Assembly (NCBI RefSeq): GCF_026262505.1
Contig: NC_067205.1
Location: forward strand, 24,461,585-24,525,584
Source: Trichomonas vaginalis G3
Taxonomy: Eukaryota; Parabasalia; Trichomonadida; Trichomonadidae
Direction of reading: 5' to 3'
Length of the DNA stretch: 64,000 bases
The position numbers and the translations under genes were made by a program. The notes under the pieces were generated by a model. That model was not told the DNA's origin. It did not search any database and worked only from the letters and a program-made list of their open reading frames with translations. This document shows positions 11,001 through 20,766 of this stretch, in pieces. The number at the start of each line of letters is the position of its first letter. The first letter of the stretch is position 1.

Positions 11001-14000
11001 ACTTGAGATATGTTGTAACAATGATTTGTTACTACCAACTTCTTTACCATTCTCATCTTGGATGTATGTAACTTGTGAATAAATGTTCATCTTGCATGTA
11101 GTGTTCAACATGTTCTTAACTGGGATTTTGATAGGAACATTGTTGTAGATACACGATTCAACAGTAACTGATGTTTCGGGAGCTGAAACGGTGATGTTTG
11201 AGATGAAATCAACAACAATAGGTGCTGAATATGTTGGTGGATGTGATGCTGATCGTGATGAATTATCGGAATTAGTAACATAGCGAGGACGTGATGGAAT
11301 TAATGTCAAACGACCTGTTAATGTTTTGATTGTTCGTGCTTGGAATGTAACTGGAAAATCAACGGTTTGATTAGGACCAACAAAGATTGATTCTTGTTGG
11401 AGTTGGTAATTTGGATTACCTTCGAAAATAGCACGATATGTGATCTCCGATTTAGATGGATTTGTAACGGAAACAACACGTGAAATAGGTTTATGTAATG
11501 GACCGGAAAATTCAATAGTTTGAAGAGGAATAAAATGTGGAATGATGTCCATCAAATAACACCCAATCATAGCATTCATACAATCATTACCACCAAAGAT
11601 TTCTTCTGCTGTAGGACTGAATCCTAATTTAAGGTATTTCATGCAGTTTGTGAATTCAATAGCATTCTGTTCTTTCTCGCGTTTATCGGTAGGAAGGAAT
11701 GAAATGTTAGATGTAAATAATTTGGTGTGATATGATAAACTACTGCAAAATGCATAACCATCTTTAAGACAACTGAAATCACTTTGGATGGCTTTGATGT
11801 CATTACTTTTGATGCAGGAATAAATAGATAACCATTTCAAAATACAAACTTCTTTGTTGTTGAATTGACTTTCTTTAAGTTTCTTGTTGATTTGATCATG
11901 GAGATCTTCTTGGTTAGGTTTGTTACTTCGAAGAAGTTTAATAGCATTTTGAACACCAGGAATGTTGTTGAACTTCTCTGGATTGATTCGATTGATACCA
12001 TAAATCTTGAAACATTGCATCAAAACAATCATCCAACTCTCGATACTTAAATTATTATATAATGTCTCAATAACTTTAAGACGATCAACTAATGTGCTTG
12101 AGAATGCATTAGATGATGTGAATTCACTCAATGTCTTAGAATCAATTTGATCTAAATCCGGAGCACCAAATTTGTCAATTCCTAATAGTTGTTTGATGAT
12201 CTTTTGTCGCATGACTTGAACAAAATCTTGTCTTGAAAGAAGGAATTCTGGTTTAACACTTCCTAAAAGAGCTCCCATTGATTTCAAGTTTGTCAACAAT
12301 TTCTTGATTGATTCAAGACGTTTTGAGAATTTGTCATCAACAGCGGTTGATGCTCGTTCTTCTTGTTTTTCGTTCTTCTTAGTATTTGGAACGAAATTAG
12401 CAATCATTTCTTGAATAATAAGACCTTGGTTTGCAACTAATCCTTGTGGAAATTCACTCAATTGTGTGCTAAAGAATAATGCATTGAAATATCGCATAAC
12501 AAATTTAATCATCATTTGTGAGCATAATGGTTCCCATGTTTGACCTTTAATTTGTGTGTAATCTCCTGAATTACAGATGAAGCGTGATGTCAATTCTGAG
12601 TTATTTAAGAATTTATTTAAGTCTTCAACTGTTGATTTAGGAGTGATTTGGATTTGGTTTGCGAAATATGGATACAATGTGAAAATGGAATTATCTGTTG
12701 TACATGTAACACTGAAACTTGTTGCATGACCATTGTCATCTGTCAATGCAACATTAACTGAAAATGACATTGGTTTAGATGCTTGGAATGAAACAAGAAT
12801 TGGAAGTTTTTCTTGTGTATGTAATAATTGGTTTCCATCGGGGAATGTAACTTTAACTGGAAAAACATTTTCATCGGCTGAAATTGTTGCTTTTAACAGG
12901 CCATCGATGTAACCATCGTTTTTGACATATAGTTCAAGTTGTGATTTTGTATTTAATGGTACAATAGGAAGAGAAATTTCAGGAACAGAAACTGAAAACA
13001 TTGAACTTGTTCCAACACCTGTAAATTGGATTTTTCCAATGACACTTTCTTCTTTTCCTTTAGATAACAAAGGAATGTAACAGTTAAATGGCTGTGCAGA
13101 TGGTGGCTGGAATTGTACATGAATTACTTCTGATGATCCGATATCTAATTCACCTTCAATTGGCTCAACAGTGAAACTAAAATCATCTTTAACTTTTGGA
13201 ATTACTGATGTATCCAATCTCCAACCAATTTTCGTTTTAGAATCGTTCAAAAGTGAGATTGTTTTAGAAACTTTTCTTTGTCCAGGATTGAGTTTATCAA
13301 TAACAGGACAAATACCAAAATCAATACTCGAATTTGACACAATTATCGGTGACAAAACAGCTTCACCAGAAACAATTGGTTGCAAATGAAAACTTGAACT
13401 TGACATCATATTCAAAAGAGTTATTGGTAATTCAAATGAATGGTCACCTTGTTTTGTTGGTTGGAAAACAAGATTAAACTTAATCTGTGAGTTATCCATG
13501 ATCTGGATCTTATAAACCAAGCCAACATTTGAATTATCAGTATCATTCAACATGTCAATTTTCAAAGAAGTTGTTGACGTTGTTGAAGAAATTTGAGCTG
13601 AATAAGCCAAAGATGTTGTTGATTCCATAGACATATATTCTTGTGCAGGAACCATTTTAGTAACGAAAAACGGATCAGATACAAGAGAAATAGAATTTTT
13701 GTTTTCATTATTAGAAATATCACTTAAATCTGTTTGGTATTCTATTCTAAATTCGGGGTGTTGTGATAAATCTAAGAATAATATTGCAGGTATTGCACCA
13801 ATATTCTTTATTGTTCCTTCAATAGATTGATAAGAACCAACGAAAACACGTCCGAAATCGAATTCCGTGTTAGTTATACATACATTTGGTAATTCTGATT
13901 GTGCAGTAACATTAAAAGTTATTGGAGAAGCTCCACAAATAGAAATTGTTACAGGAAGATCAAAGATTTTAGCGTGATTCGCTTTAAATGATATTTGTAC

Positions 14001-16676
14001 CATCTGTTGATCTCTTGCAGATACTTTTCCTGATATAGGAGAAACGCTTAATTCTCTAGATCCATTTGTATTTATAGAGAAAATTGCATCGTCATCGCCT
14101 GAATTTTTGAGTCTGATTTGTTGTGTCTTCAAAATTCCAATTGGCATCAATCCGAACGCTAATGATCTCTTGTTGATTGAACATTTAGGAGAACCAACAT
14201 CACCTATTAATCTTAATGATTTGTTGGGACCTCCTGCCACTGTCAAAGTTATGTTTTGTTCATCGTGAGGATGATTTCCAGGATTATAAGAAATCTCGAT
14301 GTTTTGGGACGAATTCGGGTCAATAGTTCCATTAACATTAGAGATAGAGAAAGGAGCTTTTATGTCTATCCATTTATATTGAGCAGGAGCCATTGATCTG
14401 TTAATAACAGTGATGAATTCTCGAATTACAGGTAACGTTGAATCCCCTGCAAATCTAAATTCCATTGATGTCTTAGAGAGTTGTACATCAATAGGAATAA
14501 CTTGTGCACATATATTTACTGAATATGAATGTGCATTATTGACAGTGTAAGTAATTGTTTTCATGAAATTCTGAGGTTTATTTGACAAAAATCTTATGTC
14601 AAAACCAGCAATTTGTTTTGGAGGAATAACTTGACTTACAGGGCCTGATTTACTTAGTTCGTCATATTCATAATTAATAGAAACAATGATATTCTGTTGT
14701 AAATTATTAGTTATCGTAAAACTCCTTGCAACACTTGAATAAACAGAAACTTGGCCAAAATTCATTGTTTCATGTGATGCTGTAACTAATAATTGTTGTG
14801 CTGGTGTTAATGGATGTGAACATTCATTGATTTCTGCTGGTGTTGTTGCTTTAGACTTGAACTTCTTCTTTATTAGATTATCGGAGTTATTCAACAATGT
14901 CTTGTTCTGATTTGAATTGTTGTTTTGTTCGTTATTTTCTGAATTCAAACCGTCATCAATTTCAAAGGATTTGAGAGGTATCTCAATTATGTGTAAAGGT
15001 GGATCAGGAGGTGTCAAACCGTTATCGTTCAAACCGTCATCCAACATATCTTCTAAACTTAATGAATGAGTCATATATTCATCTAAATCTTCTTTTGTAT
15101 AATCGCCTTTTGTGTTTTCCAAATAATTTTTCGCTTTTTCCAACATTTTCTTTTTCTTTTCTTGTTCTTGTTGCCTCGTTTCTCGTTTTTTGCGTGGTTC
15201 TGACAGGTATTTATCAAAAACTTCTCTTTTCTCTTTTCGTCTTTCAAGTTCGTTGATATCATAACTGTATTTCGGATCTGGATGTGTGGCTCTGAATTTT
15301 ATTTCTTCGTTTTCAAGCCATGGATCTTCTCTTTTGAACGGTTTATGATCGTCACCGGACTTTGTTGCATTGCCAATGAGGTTTAATGTCTTTGTTATCA
15401 GTCCTTCACTGAAAATTATCGGTGTTGAAATATTGAAATTTCCTAAAGTCTTCGGGAAGAAGATTACGTTGATTGTCTTTGAGGAATTTGGGTTGATAAC
15501 ACCTTTGGAAGGCTCAAAACGGAAGTGCGCTATCGGTTTGACCTTGTAAGAAGTTTGTAATGAAGAATTATTCTTTAAAACGAGCTGTTTGTTGCTTCTT
15601 GACATGACAGCTGTAGTATCAAACTGAAAATCTGTTGCTGATAATGATACAGAAAGAGGAACTGTCTTTCCTTCGAAAGAAAAATCAATATGTTGGGAAG
15701 TCTCAACGATTTCAACTGAACTGTAGTATTTATATTCTTTCTCATGCTCAAGAGATTCTTCATTGTCTGTTGGTGGATTGAAAACAAATCGTATTGGTGT
15801 AGATTGATAAGGATTTAAAGTTCCTTCTGAAGGAATCGCTGAAAATATCTGATTTCGCGATTGTGTTAAGTAATTATTAGTAACATCGAGACGAGATTTT
15901 TGTGTTGGAGTGTTTCTTGCTGGCATAACCACAAATGATCTTTTGTATTGGCCTTGGTTGACTATCTTAGCATCACAAACTCTTTTTTGTCCAACAAATA
16001 TCGTTTGGAAGTCAATTAAACTTACTTCTTTATCATCTATCATTAAAGATAAAGAATGATTGACAGCATTACCAGTTACAGTCAAATAAGCAGGATCAAG
16101 ATCTTGATCTTGTGTATTTACAGTAACTTTTAATGTAAATTCGCCAACTTGATGAGGTTTTATCGTTGCAGCAATTTCTGCTGTTTTATTTGGTAAAAGA
16201 GGACCTGTATTTGGTATAAATTCGACAGTTTCATCTTCGCATGTTACGTTAAATGTGCCTTCTCTTGTTCCAATGTTTGAAATTGAAAATGTAAATTTAG
16301 ATTTTGTGTCTACACCTACATTTCCGATTGAAAGTGAAGGTAAATCGCATACAATTCTTGGACATGGTGGAAGAGCCATGATTGGTACTTTTGTTGAGTA
16401 GCCTGGAATTTCTATCGTCAATTCTTCTCGAATTATTTGTTGTTCTTGACATTTGTATTTTAATACTGCTTTTATTCCTAATCCTGGTGGAGTGAATTGT
16501 TGATTTTCGACAAAAATATTAAATTTAGAATCATTTTGCAATTTAAAACGAATTTGTATTGGTTTTCTTCCAACATTAGTTACCCAAACATCAATGGAGT
16601 CCATCTCACCCGGTTTCGAATCTCTGAAAACGATCGAATCGGGGACAACAGTGAACTCCTGTTGATTCTTCGTCAT
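8061..16676 (-). CDS. CFAP47/hydin-like axonemal protein
   Basis: An intact intronless frame of 2871 residues from ATG at 16676. The N-terminus and most of the length are repeated immunoglobulin-like ASH/MSP-type domains (patterns such as 'V..SI.F..SKPGE...I.V.N.G...I..RF' and 'F.PN..G.F'), the fold used by hydin and other ciliary proteins. At about residues 455-530 is a charged insert (ERRKEKREVFDKY). At about 1590-1720 is a calponin-homology-like region (EVCILKWL then DFSCLKDGYAFCSSL). ASH repeats around one internal CH domain are the arrangement of CFAP47, a central-apparatus flagellar protein of about 3000 residues; hydin or another ASH protein remains possible. The C-terminus is Lys/Ser-rich. 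A Trichomonas-type initiator lies about 25 bases upstream. A fragment of this gene has been copied to 6837-6966. Confidence 0.65.
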   Translation of the reverse strand: MTKNQQEFTVVPDSIVFRDSKPGEMDSIDVWVTNVGRKPIQIRFKLQNDSKFNIFVENQQFTPPGLGIKAVLKYKCQEQQIIREELTIEIPGYSTKVPIMALPPCPRIVCDLPSLSIGNVGVDTKSKFTFSISNIGTREGTFNVTCEDETVEFIPNTGPLLPNKTAEIAATIKPHQVGEFTLKVTVNTQDQDLDPAYLTVTGNAVNHSLSLMIDDKEVSLIDFQTIFVGQKRVCDAKIVNQGQYKRSFVVMPARNTPTQKSRLDVTNNYLTQSRNQIFSAIPSEGTLNPYQSTPIRFVFNPPTDNEESLEHEKEYKYYSSVEIVETSQHIDFSFEGKTVPLSVSLSATDFQFDTTAVMSRSNKQLVLKNNSSLQTSYKVKPIAHFRFEPSKGVINPNSSKTINVIFFPKTLGNFNISTPIIFSEGLITKTLNLIGNATKSGDDHKPFKREDPWLENEEIKFRATHPDPKYSYDINELERRKEKREVFDKYLSEPRKKRETRQQEQEKKKKMLEKAKNYLENTKGDYTKEDLDEYMTHSLSLEDMLDDGLNDNGLTPPDPPLHIIEIPLKSFEIDDGLNSENNEQNNNSNQNKTLLNNSDNLIKKKFKSKATTPAEINECSHPLTPAQQLLVTASHETMNFGQVSVYSSVARSFTITNNLQQNIIVSINYEYDELSKSGPVSQVIPPKQIAGFDIRFLSNKPQNFMKTITYTVNNAHSYSVNICAQVIPIDVQLSKTSMEFRFAGDSTLPVIREFITVINRSMAPAQYKWIDIKAPFSISNVNGTIDPNSSQNIEISYNPGNHPHDEQNITLTVAGGPNKSLRLIGDVGSPKCSINKRSLAFGLMPIGILKTQQIRLKNSGDDDAIFSINTNGSRELSVSPISGKVSARDQQMVQISFKANHAKIFDLPVTISICGASPITFNVTAQSELPNVCITNTEFDFGRVFVGSYQSIEGTIKNIGAIPAILFLDLSQHPEFRIEYQTDLSDISNNENKNSISLVSDPFFVTKMVPAQEYMSMESTTSLAYSAQISSTTSTTSLKIDMLNDTDNSNVGLVYKIQIMDNSQIKFNLVFQPTKQGDHSFELPITLLNMMSSSSFHLQPIVSGEAVLSPIIVSNSSIDFGICPVIDKLNPGQRKVSKTISLLNDSKTKIGWRLDTSVIPKVKDDFSFTVEPIEGELDIGSSEVIHVQFQPPSAQPFNCYIPLLSKGKEESVIGKIQFTGVGTSSMFSVSVPEISLPIVPLNTKSQLELYVKNDGYIDGLLKATISADENVFPVKVTFPDGNQLLHTQEKLPILVSFQASKPMSFSVNVALTDDNGHATSFSVTCTTDNSIFTLYPYFANQIQITPKSTVEDLNKFLNNSELTSRFICNSGDYTQIKGQTWEPLCSQMMIKFVMRYFNALFFSTQLSEFPQGLVANQGLIIQEMIANFVPNTKKNEKQEERASTAVDDKFSKRLESIKKLLTNLKSMGALLGSVKPEFLLSRQDFVQVMRQKIIKQLLGIDKFGAPDLDQIDSKTLSEFTSSNAFSSTLVDRLKVIETLYNNLSIESWMIVLMQCFKIYGINRINPEKFNNIPGVQNAIKLLRSNKPNQEDLHDQINKKLKESQFNNKEVCILKWLSIYSCIKSNDIKAIQSDFSCLKDGYAFCSSLSYHTKLFTSNISFLPTDKREKEQNAIEFTNCMKYLKLGFSPTAEEIFGGNDCMNAMIGCYLMDIIPHFIPLQTIEFSGPLHKPISRVVSVTNPSKSEITYRAIFEGNPNYQLQQESIFVGPNQTVDFPVTFQARTIKTLTGRLTLIPSRPRYVTNSDNSSRSASHPPTYSAPIVVDFISNITVSAPETSVTVESCIYNNVPIKIPVKNMLNTTCKMNIYSQVTYIQDENGKEVGSNKSLLQHISSFVQNPFDNSDEYFDYSKEKNIDNIIKNHKTFILNKNQVEFSNNKTEFNLEVDFNPIKVGTYRCLVLFIDDQKGEFVVEILGNCKLPAAVDIVGKYKVEAGKKITQNLPIDIINPSLFNSLAFSIERHLSILNGNKDSRIKDEVNRRQHDLENIYKSSFQSKKFIVLSSSPQYYELSNEFTLCKSNQVQTERSNNSKNIQNSNSLSITFKPTKAGEYPCKVVLLSENDVRVFNIKGISLQTTHEFSIEFQTTTGKSVKQDIPFTNPSNDNWTFKTSITGDQGFQTTPRFTVKGGTTQQIQIQFNPSKVGTFSCDLLVQNLSKESSVLYKVSAVVEEPPAEDKIVVHCQARIPMKHKIQIPKFTMNPIKVTSDIPIITFDKQITPNASGPTDFEFEISASRSGICAGMIKFIDSVSQNHIWYVVEIHVSAPAVEQQLNVNTVARQSVSVQIPINNPNDFSVTFNVTYQDSDISGVHEFLVPSHGQINYQVTVTPLKSCNKISSIYFYSESGGEFWYNINIIASEPSPSVLAPLSAPIGKFDRTFIALENPTDKSINFRLENESPNIFDVLCKRMILLQAGESKRIEVRYIPSVIGTKESSTISFISNEIGTFSYIVSGIGKPPQPLSPTIISSVVSQTNSALILFSNPFSFPSRFSVTMTSSSDSFSFLVKKKVFTLNTFGEEFQIPFTFTPKELGQFQASIIIVSLGPARSQLPDLDSTPGIRWVYPIIGNSLASDANESKVLKTKSMESIDEHLTFTLVGETESLQPHEYDIRTSIPQNAEFISSQLSLTIVEAQHNDTGTDLIVEAHFSPMRPIVTTVVSTVKNTLGQEWQFRLDLISEIGKPIDTITIESLLNKVGISHVETPSEIHSQKPFHAYFATGSASEFSVSPSHGLAIPGSQYLPVEITFSPKTYGKLLKGMFVIDMIDSQYIYDVVGKMPDYVPPVVAQSSLAPIVAPLDSPSKRKSTTKLKKPYLNSRK

Positions 16677-16696
16677 TTTAGTACGTTTTTTGAGAA

Positions 16697-16702
16697 AAGT
16701 GA
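16697..16702 (-). promoter_or_regulatory. Inr-like initiator of the CFAP47-like gene
   Basis: The minus strand reads TCACTT, fitting the trichomonad initiator TCA-Y-W, about 20-25 bases before the ATG. That distance suits the very short 5' leaders of these organisms. Confidence 0.4.
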
Positions 16703-17220
16703 CAAAATCTTAAGCTAATTTATTTCATTTTTCAAGATCTGATCGATTTCATGTATAAACATATAAAATACTAGTAATAACTAATATGAATATCCAAACA
16801 AAATTATGTGAAATTGTCTATTGTTTTATAAATTTTATTATTTTAAGAGATTTTATAAGAATGTATAAATAATATTAAAGCGGTCGTATAGCTTATATTA
16901 AAATTGCTATCCATTTTGTTCAAATCTGTTCTGTTTAAAGTGGATATCTCAATTCAATGGGAAAAATAGTGATTTGAATATATTTCTCTTTAGCATATAA
17001 ATCTAAATCAAACAATAGTTATAATCCAAACTGATAACTTTGAAAGTTAATGTTAATAACGAAGAATTCATGCAGTTCTATTAAAAAATTTAAACGTTAG
17101 TCATTTTGAACATGATCAAATGCTCACACAGCACAACGATAGTAAAACCTCAAATCCAAAAAGCAAATTCGGATAATTTAAATTTTGAGAGTGAACGATA
17201 GTAAGACCAAGGTAGAAAAT
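16703..17220. other. Shared upstream region of two divergent host genes
   Basis: About 500 bp separate the minus-strand CFAP47-like gene from the plus-strand SAPS-like gene. No gene is seen. The motif AACGATAGTAA occurs twice (17135-17145 and 17194-17204), the second copy ending 16 bases before the SAPS-like ATG; it may be a promoter element. Confidence 0.4.
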
Positions 17221-18555
17221 ATGTTTTGTCCAATGATGTCTTCTTCTTTTCGCGACCTTTTAAACAACCCGAACACATCTCTTCAAGATGTTCTCTTAGA
17301 TGATTGTTGCATTTCAGCTTACAGGTATAATGATAACCAGTTAGTTTGGTTTTTGTTAGACAGAAGCGAAGAAATTCTAAATTTAGCCATTTATTCAACT
17401 AATGCCAAGGTTTCCTTGAAGGCTAATTTACTTTTATCAAAAGAATATCACGCATTAATTGATGATATTGTTGAGAAGGAAATTTTCGTTCCAACAATTG
17501 AAAGATATCTTGATAATGAACCTTCACCGGCTGTCATATGCAAAATTGCTAACTTAGCTTCAATTGTTTACGAATCAGCTGCATCTCAGTTTACAAGCGA
17601 GTTATTGATTAGATTCTTACCGCACATTGGTGATAAGATGATTCTTTCCTTATACGAAACAGTTCTTGAGAAAGCATCTGATCCAGAACAGTTAATTCCT
17701 TTAGTTACAAGTACACTTTCCGAAATCTCCAATTTCACAGGCTCTGTGACAGACGACGTTAATGATGAAAACGCTGTCCACCTCGGCGGCTTGTATAAGT
17801 TAACTTCATTGTTTAATTCGAATACGATTCTTTCCGAAATCGTCCAGAAACCAGAGAATATTGCTATTCTTGTGAAGAAGTTCGAGGTTGCCAATATAAA
17901 TCTCCTTGATTCTCAATGGGAATGCATAGATCAATTTGTTTGTCAGACAAATGCAGCCGAACTTGAAAAATCCTTCGTTTCTGTTATACTACCACTTGTT
18001 GGAATATCCGATCCAGCATTATTCCATCAATACCAGGCTAAAATGCTTCATATTATTCTCAAATTAGCCCAAAACAGCGAAAACGTCAGAAAGATCCTTG
18101 TTGAAGTCAATTTCCATGCCGAATTACGCGAGATTGTCGAGACATATCCACATCATACCTTAGCACATTTAGCAGTTACAGATTTTATCATTGCAGCATC
18201 GAGAATGACCGAATTAGAGGCTTTAATTCTTACGCAAATGCTTCCATTATGCGAGAAAATACTTAGTAACCCAGATTCCCTCGTAGAACTTAGAGCATTT
18301 GCTTGGAACCTCATTTGCAAGTTCAGGGACACAATTAAGACAGGCAATGCCAGCAGCAACTTCCAGGAGTCAATTGAGGCTTTCGATGAAGTTAGTTCGA
18401 AGAGAGCTGACGAATTATCTGAAATCGCAAACTCAGACTACGGAGGACCACTTCCTGACTTATCAATCAGTGCTGATACTGACAGTTTCTTATCGAATCT
18501 CACTCAGCAACAGGTTATGCAGCTTCTTAGATTGTTGACGCAGAGACCAAGATAA
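17221..18555 (+). CDS. SAPS-domain-like PP6 regulatory protein
   Basis: 444 residues from ATG at 17221 (MFCPMMSSSFRDLL); the frame is open 36 bases upstream without an ATG. It is all-helical and HEAT/armadillo-like. The order 'LQDVLLDD...NQLVWFLLDRSEEILNLAIY', then 'SLKANLLLSKEYHALIDDIVEKE', then 'RFLPHIGDKMILSLYETVLE' follows the start of SAPS domains (yeast SAP/human PPP6R subunits: helix, 'L..FL', 'A.E.L', 'L..HI....I.D.L'). SAPS proteins bind the PP6/Sit4 phosphatase catalytic subunit and set its targets. It is shorter than animal PPP6R proteins and ends with an acidic Asp/Ser-rich tail. Another armadillo-like protein is the alternative. It diverges from the CFAP47-like gene. Confidence 0.55.
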   Translation: MFCPMMSSSFRDLLNNPNTSLQDVLLDDCCISAYRYNDNQLVWFLLDRSEEILNLAIYSTNAKVSLKANLLLSKEYHALIDDIVEKEIFVPTIERYLDNEPSPAVICKIANLASIVYESAASQFTSELLIRFLPHIGDKMILSLYETVLEKASDPEQLIPLVTSTLSEISNFTGSVTDDVNDENAVHLGGLYKLTSLFNSNTILSEIVQKPENIAILVKKFEVANINLLDSQWECIDQFVCQTNAAELEKSFVSVILPLVGISDPALFHQYQAKMLHIILKLAQNSENVRKILVEVNFHAELREIVETYPHHTLAHLAVTDFIIAASRMTELEALILTQMLPLCEKILSNPDSLVELRAFAWNLICKFRDTIKTGNASSNFQESIEAFDEVSSKRADELSEIANSDYGGPLPDLSISADTDSFLSNLTQQQVMQLLRLLTQRPR

Positions 18556-18818
18556 TCTTCTCCATTATAGTATATATCGTTGTATCTATTATGTGATCTT
18601 AAATATTTCTATTTGAAATCTATTTTTTCTTGGCTTTTGAGTGATTTTAGTTTCATGATTTATTAAATTTAATTGGAAGCCCAAATATATGCGCGAACCA
18701 ACAGAGAATTGACGATTTTTTGAAGTAATCACTAATTTCTTTAATCGTTTGCAAATTACAATTTTTCGCGTGACTTTTTCCCTCAATTTTTGAAAAAGTC
18801 AGCGCGAAAAATTTTGCA
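18556..18818. other. Spacer between SAPS-like gene and hairpin cluster
   Basis: AT-rich, no gene. The run TTTTTGAAAAAGTCAGCGCG near 18788 lies at the edge of the hairpin cluster and may mark its start, but I cannot define a target-site duplication there. Confidence 0.35.
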
Positions 18819-18864
18819 CCTTTTTTGCACTTTTTGAGCGAAGCTCAAAAAGTGCAAAAAAAGG
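18819..18864. repeat. Perfect hairpin at left edge of cluster
   Basis: Arms of about 21 bases (CCTTTTTTGCACTTTTTGAG and its complement) around the palindromic centre GCGAAGC. A weaker relative of the sequence after it recurs inverted at about 21080-21200, so it seems to belong to a larger terminal inverted repeat. Confidence 0.8.
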
Positions 18865-19550
18865 TAGAATTCTTTATGCCTTCAAAATTGGCAATGATCC
18901 TTTTATGCATTTTTAACGGTTCTATAGAAAACGAAAAAATTGACTAAAAATTGAATTGGCGAAAAAACATAAATGAGCTTCATTTAGTCATATTTTAATC
19001 AAGAAGATTTCAAAAAAGTTCAATGAGTTATTAACTCATCTTCATTTCGCCATAATGCTCATTGTTTTCCAACGTTCCAACTCAAACTTAGCTCAAATTG
19101 CTTTTCTAATTTCGCGAGAAATTAGCCAACAGTCTTACCAACGCCTTTCATTCCTTTTGCCAACGAAAGGATGCCCTATTTTCAATACAAACTTGGGCCA
19201 TATCCTCACAATATCTTAATTATTTTATTAATTTTACTTAATTTTGTTTTATTTTGTTTTTTTAAGAATAAAAACGTCGCCATATTCAATGTTTTGTTGC
19301 ATGCTAAGTAGTGTCAATGTGTAAACCTCTCAATTTTATCATCGGGGAAGCAACACAATTCCCTCAAAAATATTGAAAAAATATAGAAAATAAAATGAAT
19401 TAAGATGTACTTAAAATGAGAAATAGATTATGATATTAGATTTGAGAAAAAACAGACTTCTGATATAACTTTTGAGAATCTCATATAAAAAAAGCTTTAA
19501 AATAAAATTTAAATATCTTATTTATTTTACTATTGTAAAATATTCTGAGA

Positions 19551-19831
19551 TTTTTAGAAAAAAACACTTTTCATAAGTATTCAATATTTGAGAATACGGT
19601 CCAAAAAAAATAGATTCTCTTATATTTGCTTATATAAAAGGAAACTCTCTATCAGATGCGAATGCATGAATTCAGCACCTCTGATAGAGAGTTTCCTCTT
19701 ATATAAGCAAATCTTTTTCATGAGTTATTGTTAATATAAAAACATAAAAAGCTACCAATATGAGAAATTAAACCCTGCGAGGTGCCAGTCTAGAACTGGC
19801 ACTTCGCAGGGTTTAATTTTTCTTGACAAAT
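19551..19831 (+). repeat. Left arm of 1.2-kb palindrome
   Basis: About 280 bp, essentially identical to the reverse complement of 20487-20766. It carries two hairpins of its own: 19625-19711 (32-base arms, one mismatch, GGAAACTCTCTATC core) and 19765-19819 (25-base arms around CTAGA). The near identity against decayed surroundings suggests recent duplication or gene conversion. Confidence 0.95.
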
Positions 19832-20486
19832 GACAAAATTTGTTCGCAATTGTGAACCATTGCGACCAAGTTTGCCAGATATCTGGAAGGAATTGCTCCT
19901 TATGATATATGCATTGTAACTGTATATATCATAAAGAGCAATTCCTTCAATTAAACGCAAAAACTTTGGTGCAATCGTTGCTGATTGCACCAAAGTTTTC
20001 GAACTTTCCCGAGGGAATTGGAGGGTGAGAGATACATAGTCTATCTATGTACCTCCCACCCTCCAAATCCCACTCTAAATGGGAGAAACTTTGTTCGCAT
20101 GTTATCTTATTCAAACAAAGTTTCTCCCATTTAGAGAAGGAATAGGAGCCTACCAGGCACTGATATATAATCAGTGCTTTGTAGGCTCCTATTCCTAATA
20201 GAAAGTTCGAAAACTCGGTCGCAATTGCATCTGATTGCGACCAAGTTTTCGAACTTTCCCGAGGGAATTGGAGGGTGAGAGATACATAGTCTATCTATGT
20301 ACCTCCCACCCTCCAAATCCCACTCTAAATGGGAGAAACTTTGTTCGCATGTTATCTTATTCAAACAAAGTTTCTCCCATTTAGAGAAGGAATAGGAGCC
20401 TACCAGGCACTGATATATAATCAGTGCTTTGTAGGCTCCTATTCCTAATAAAAATTTGAAAACTTTGGAGCATTTGATTATTGTAT
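19832..20486. repeat. Hairpin-array core of the palindrome
   Basis: Adjacent hairpins, almost without spacers: 19886-19948, 19960-19999, 20018-20066, 20073-20136, 20139-20195, 20205-20254, 20268-20316, 20323-20386 and 20389-20445. Stems are about 17-24 bases, loops 5-18 bases. The block from 19995 is repeated from 20245 with a period of 250 bp, so the last three hairpins are second copies of the three at 20018-20195. G+C content is well above the flanking DNA. No reading frame. Confidence 0.95.
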
Positions 20487-20766
20487 TTTGTCAAGAAAAA
20501 TTAAACCCTGCGAAGTGCCAGTTCTAGACTGGCACCTCGCAGGGTTTAATTTCTCATATTGGTAGCTTTTTATGTTTTTATATTAACAATAACTCATGAA
20601 AAAGATTTGCTTATATAAGAGGAAACTCTCTATCAGAGGTGCTGAATTCATGCATTCGCATCTGATAGAGAGTTTCCTTTTATATAAGCAAATATAAGAG
20701 AATCTATTTTTTTTGGACCGTATTCTCAAATATTGAATACTTATGAAAAGTGTTTTTCCTAAAAAT
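20487..20766 (-). repeat. Right arm of 1.2-kb palindrome
   Basis: Reverse complement of 19551-19831, with the same two internal hairpins in mirror order. A cruciform with side arms could form from the whole unit. Confidence 0.95.

Noticed and set aside
19832-20486. CRISPR-like array of regularly spaced repeats
   Set aside because: The units are different hairpins, not one repeat with unique spacers, and the regular spacing comes from one 250-bp duplication. Nuclear eukaryotic DNA, no cas genes.
19832-20486. Cluster of tRNA genes
   Set aside because: Stems are 17-24 bp with simple loops; no cloverleaf, no TTCGA box or anticodon-loop pattern.
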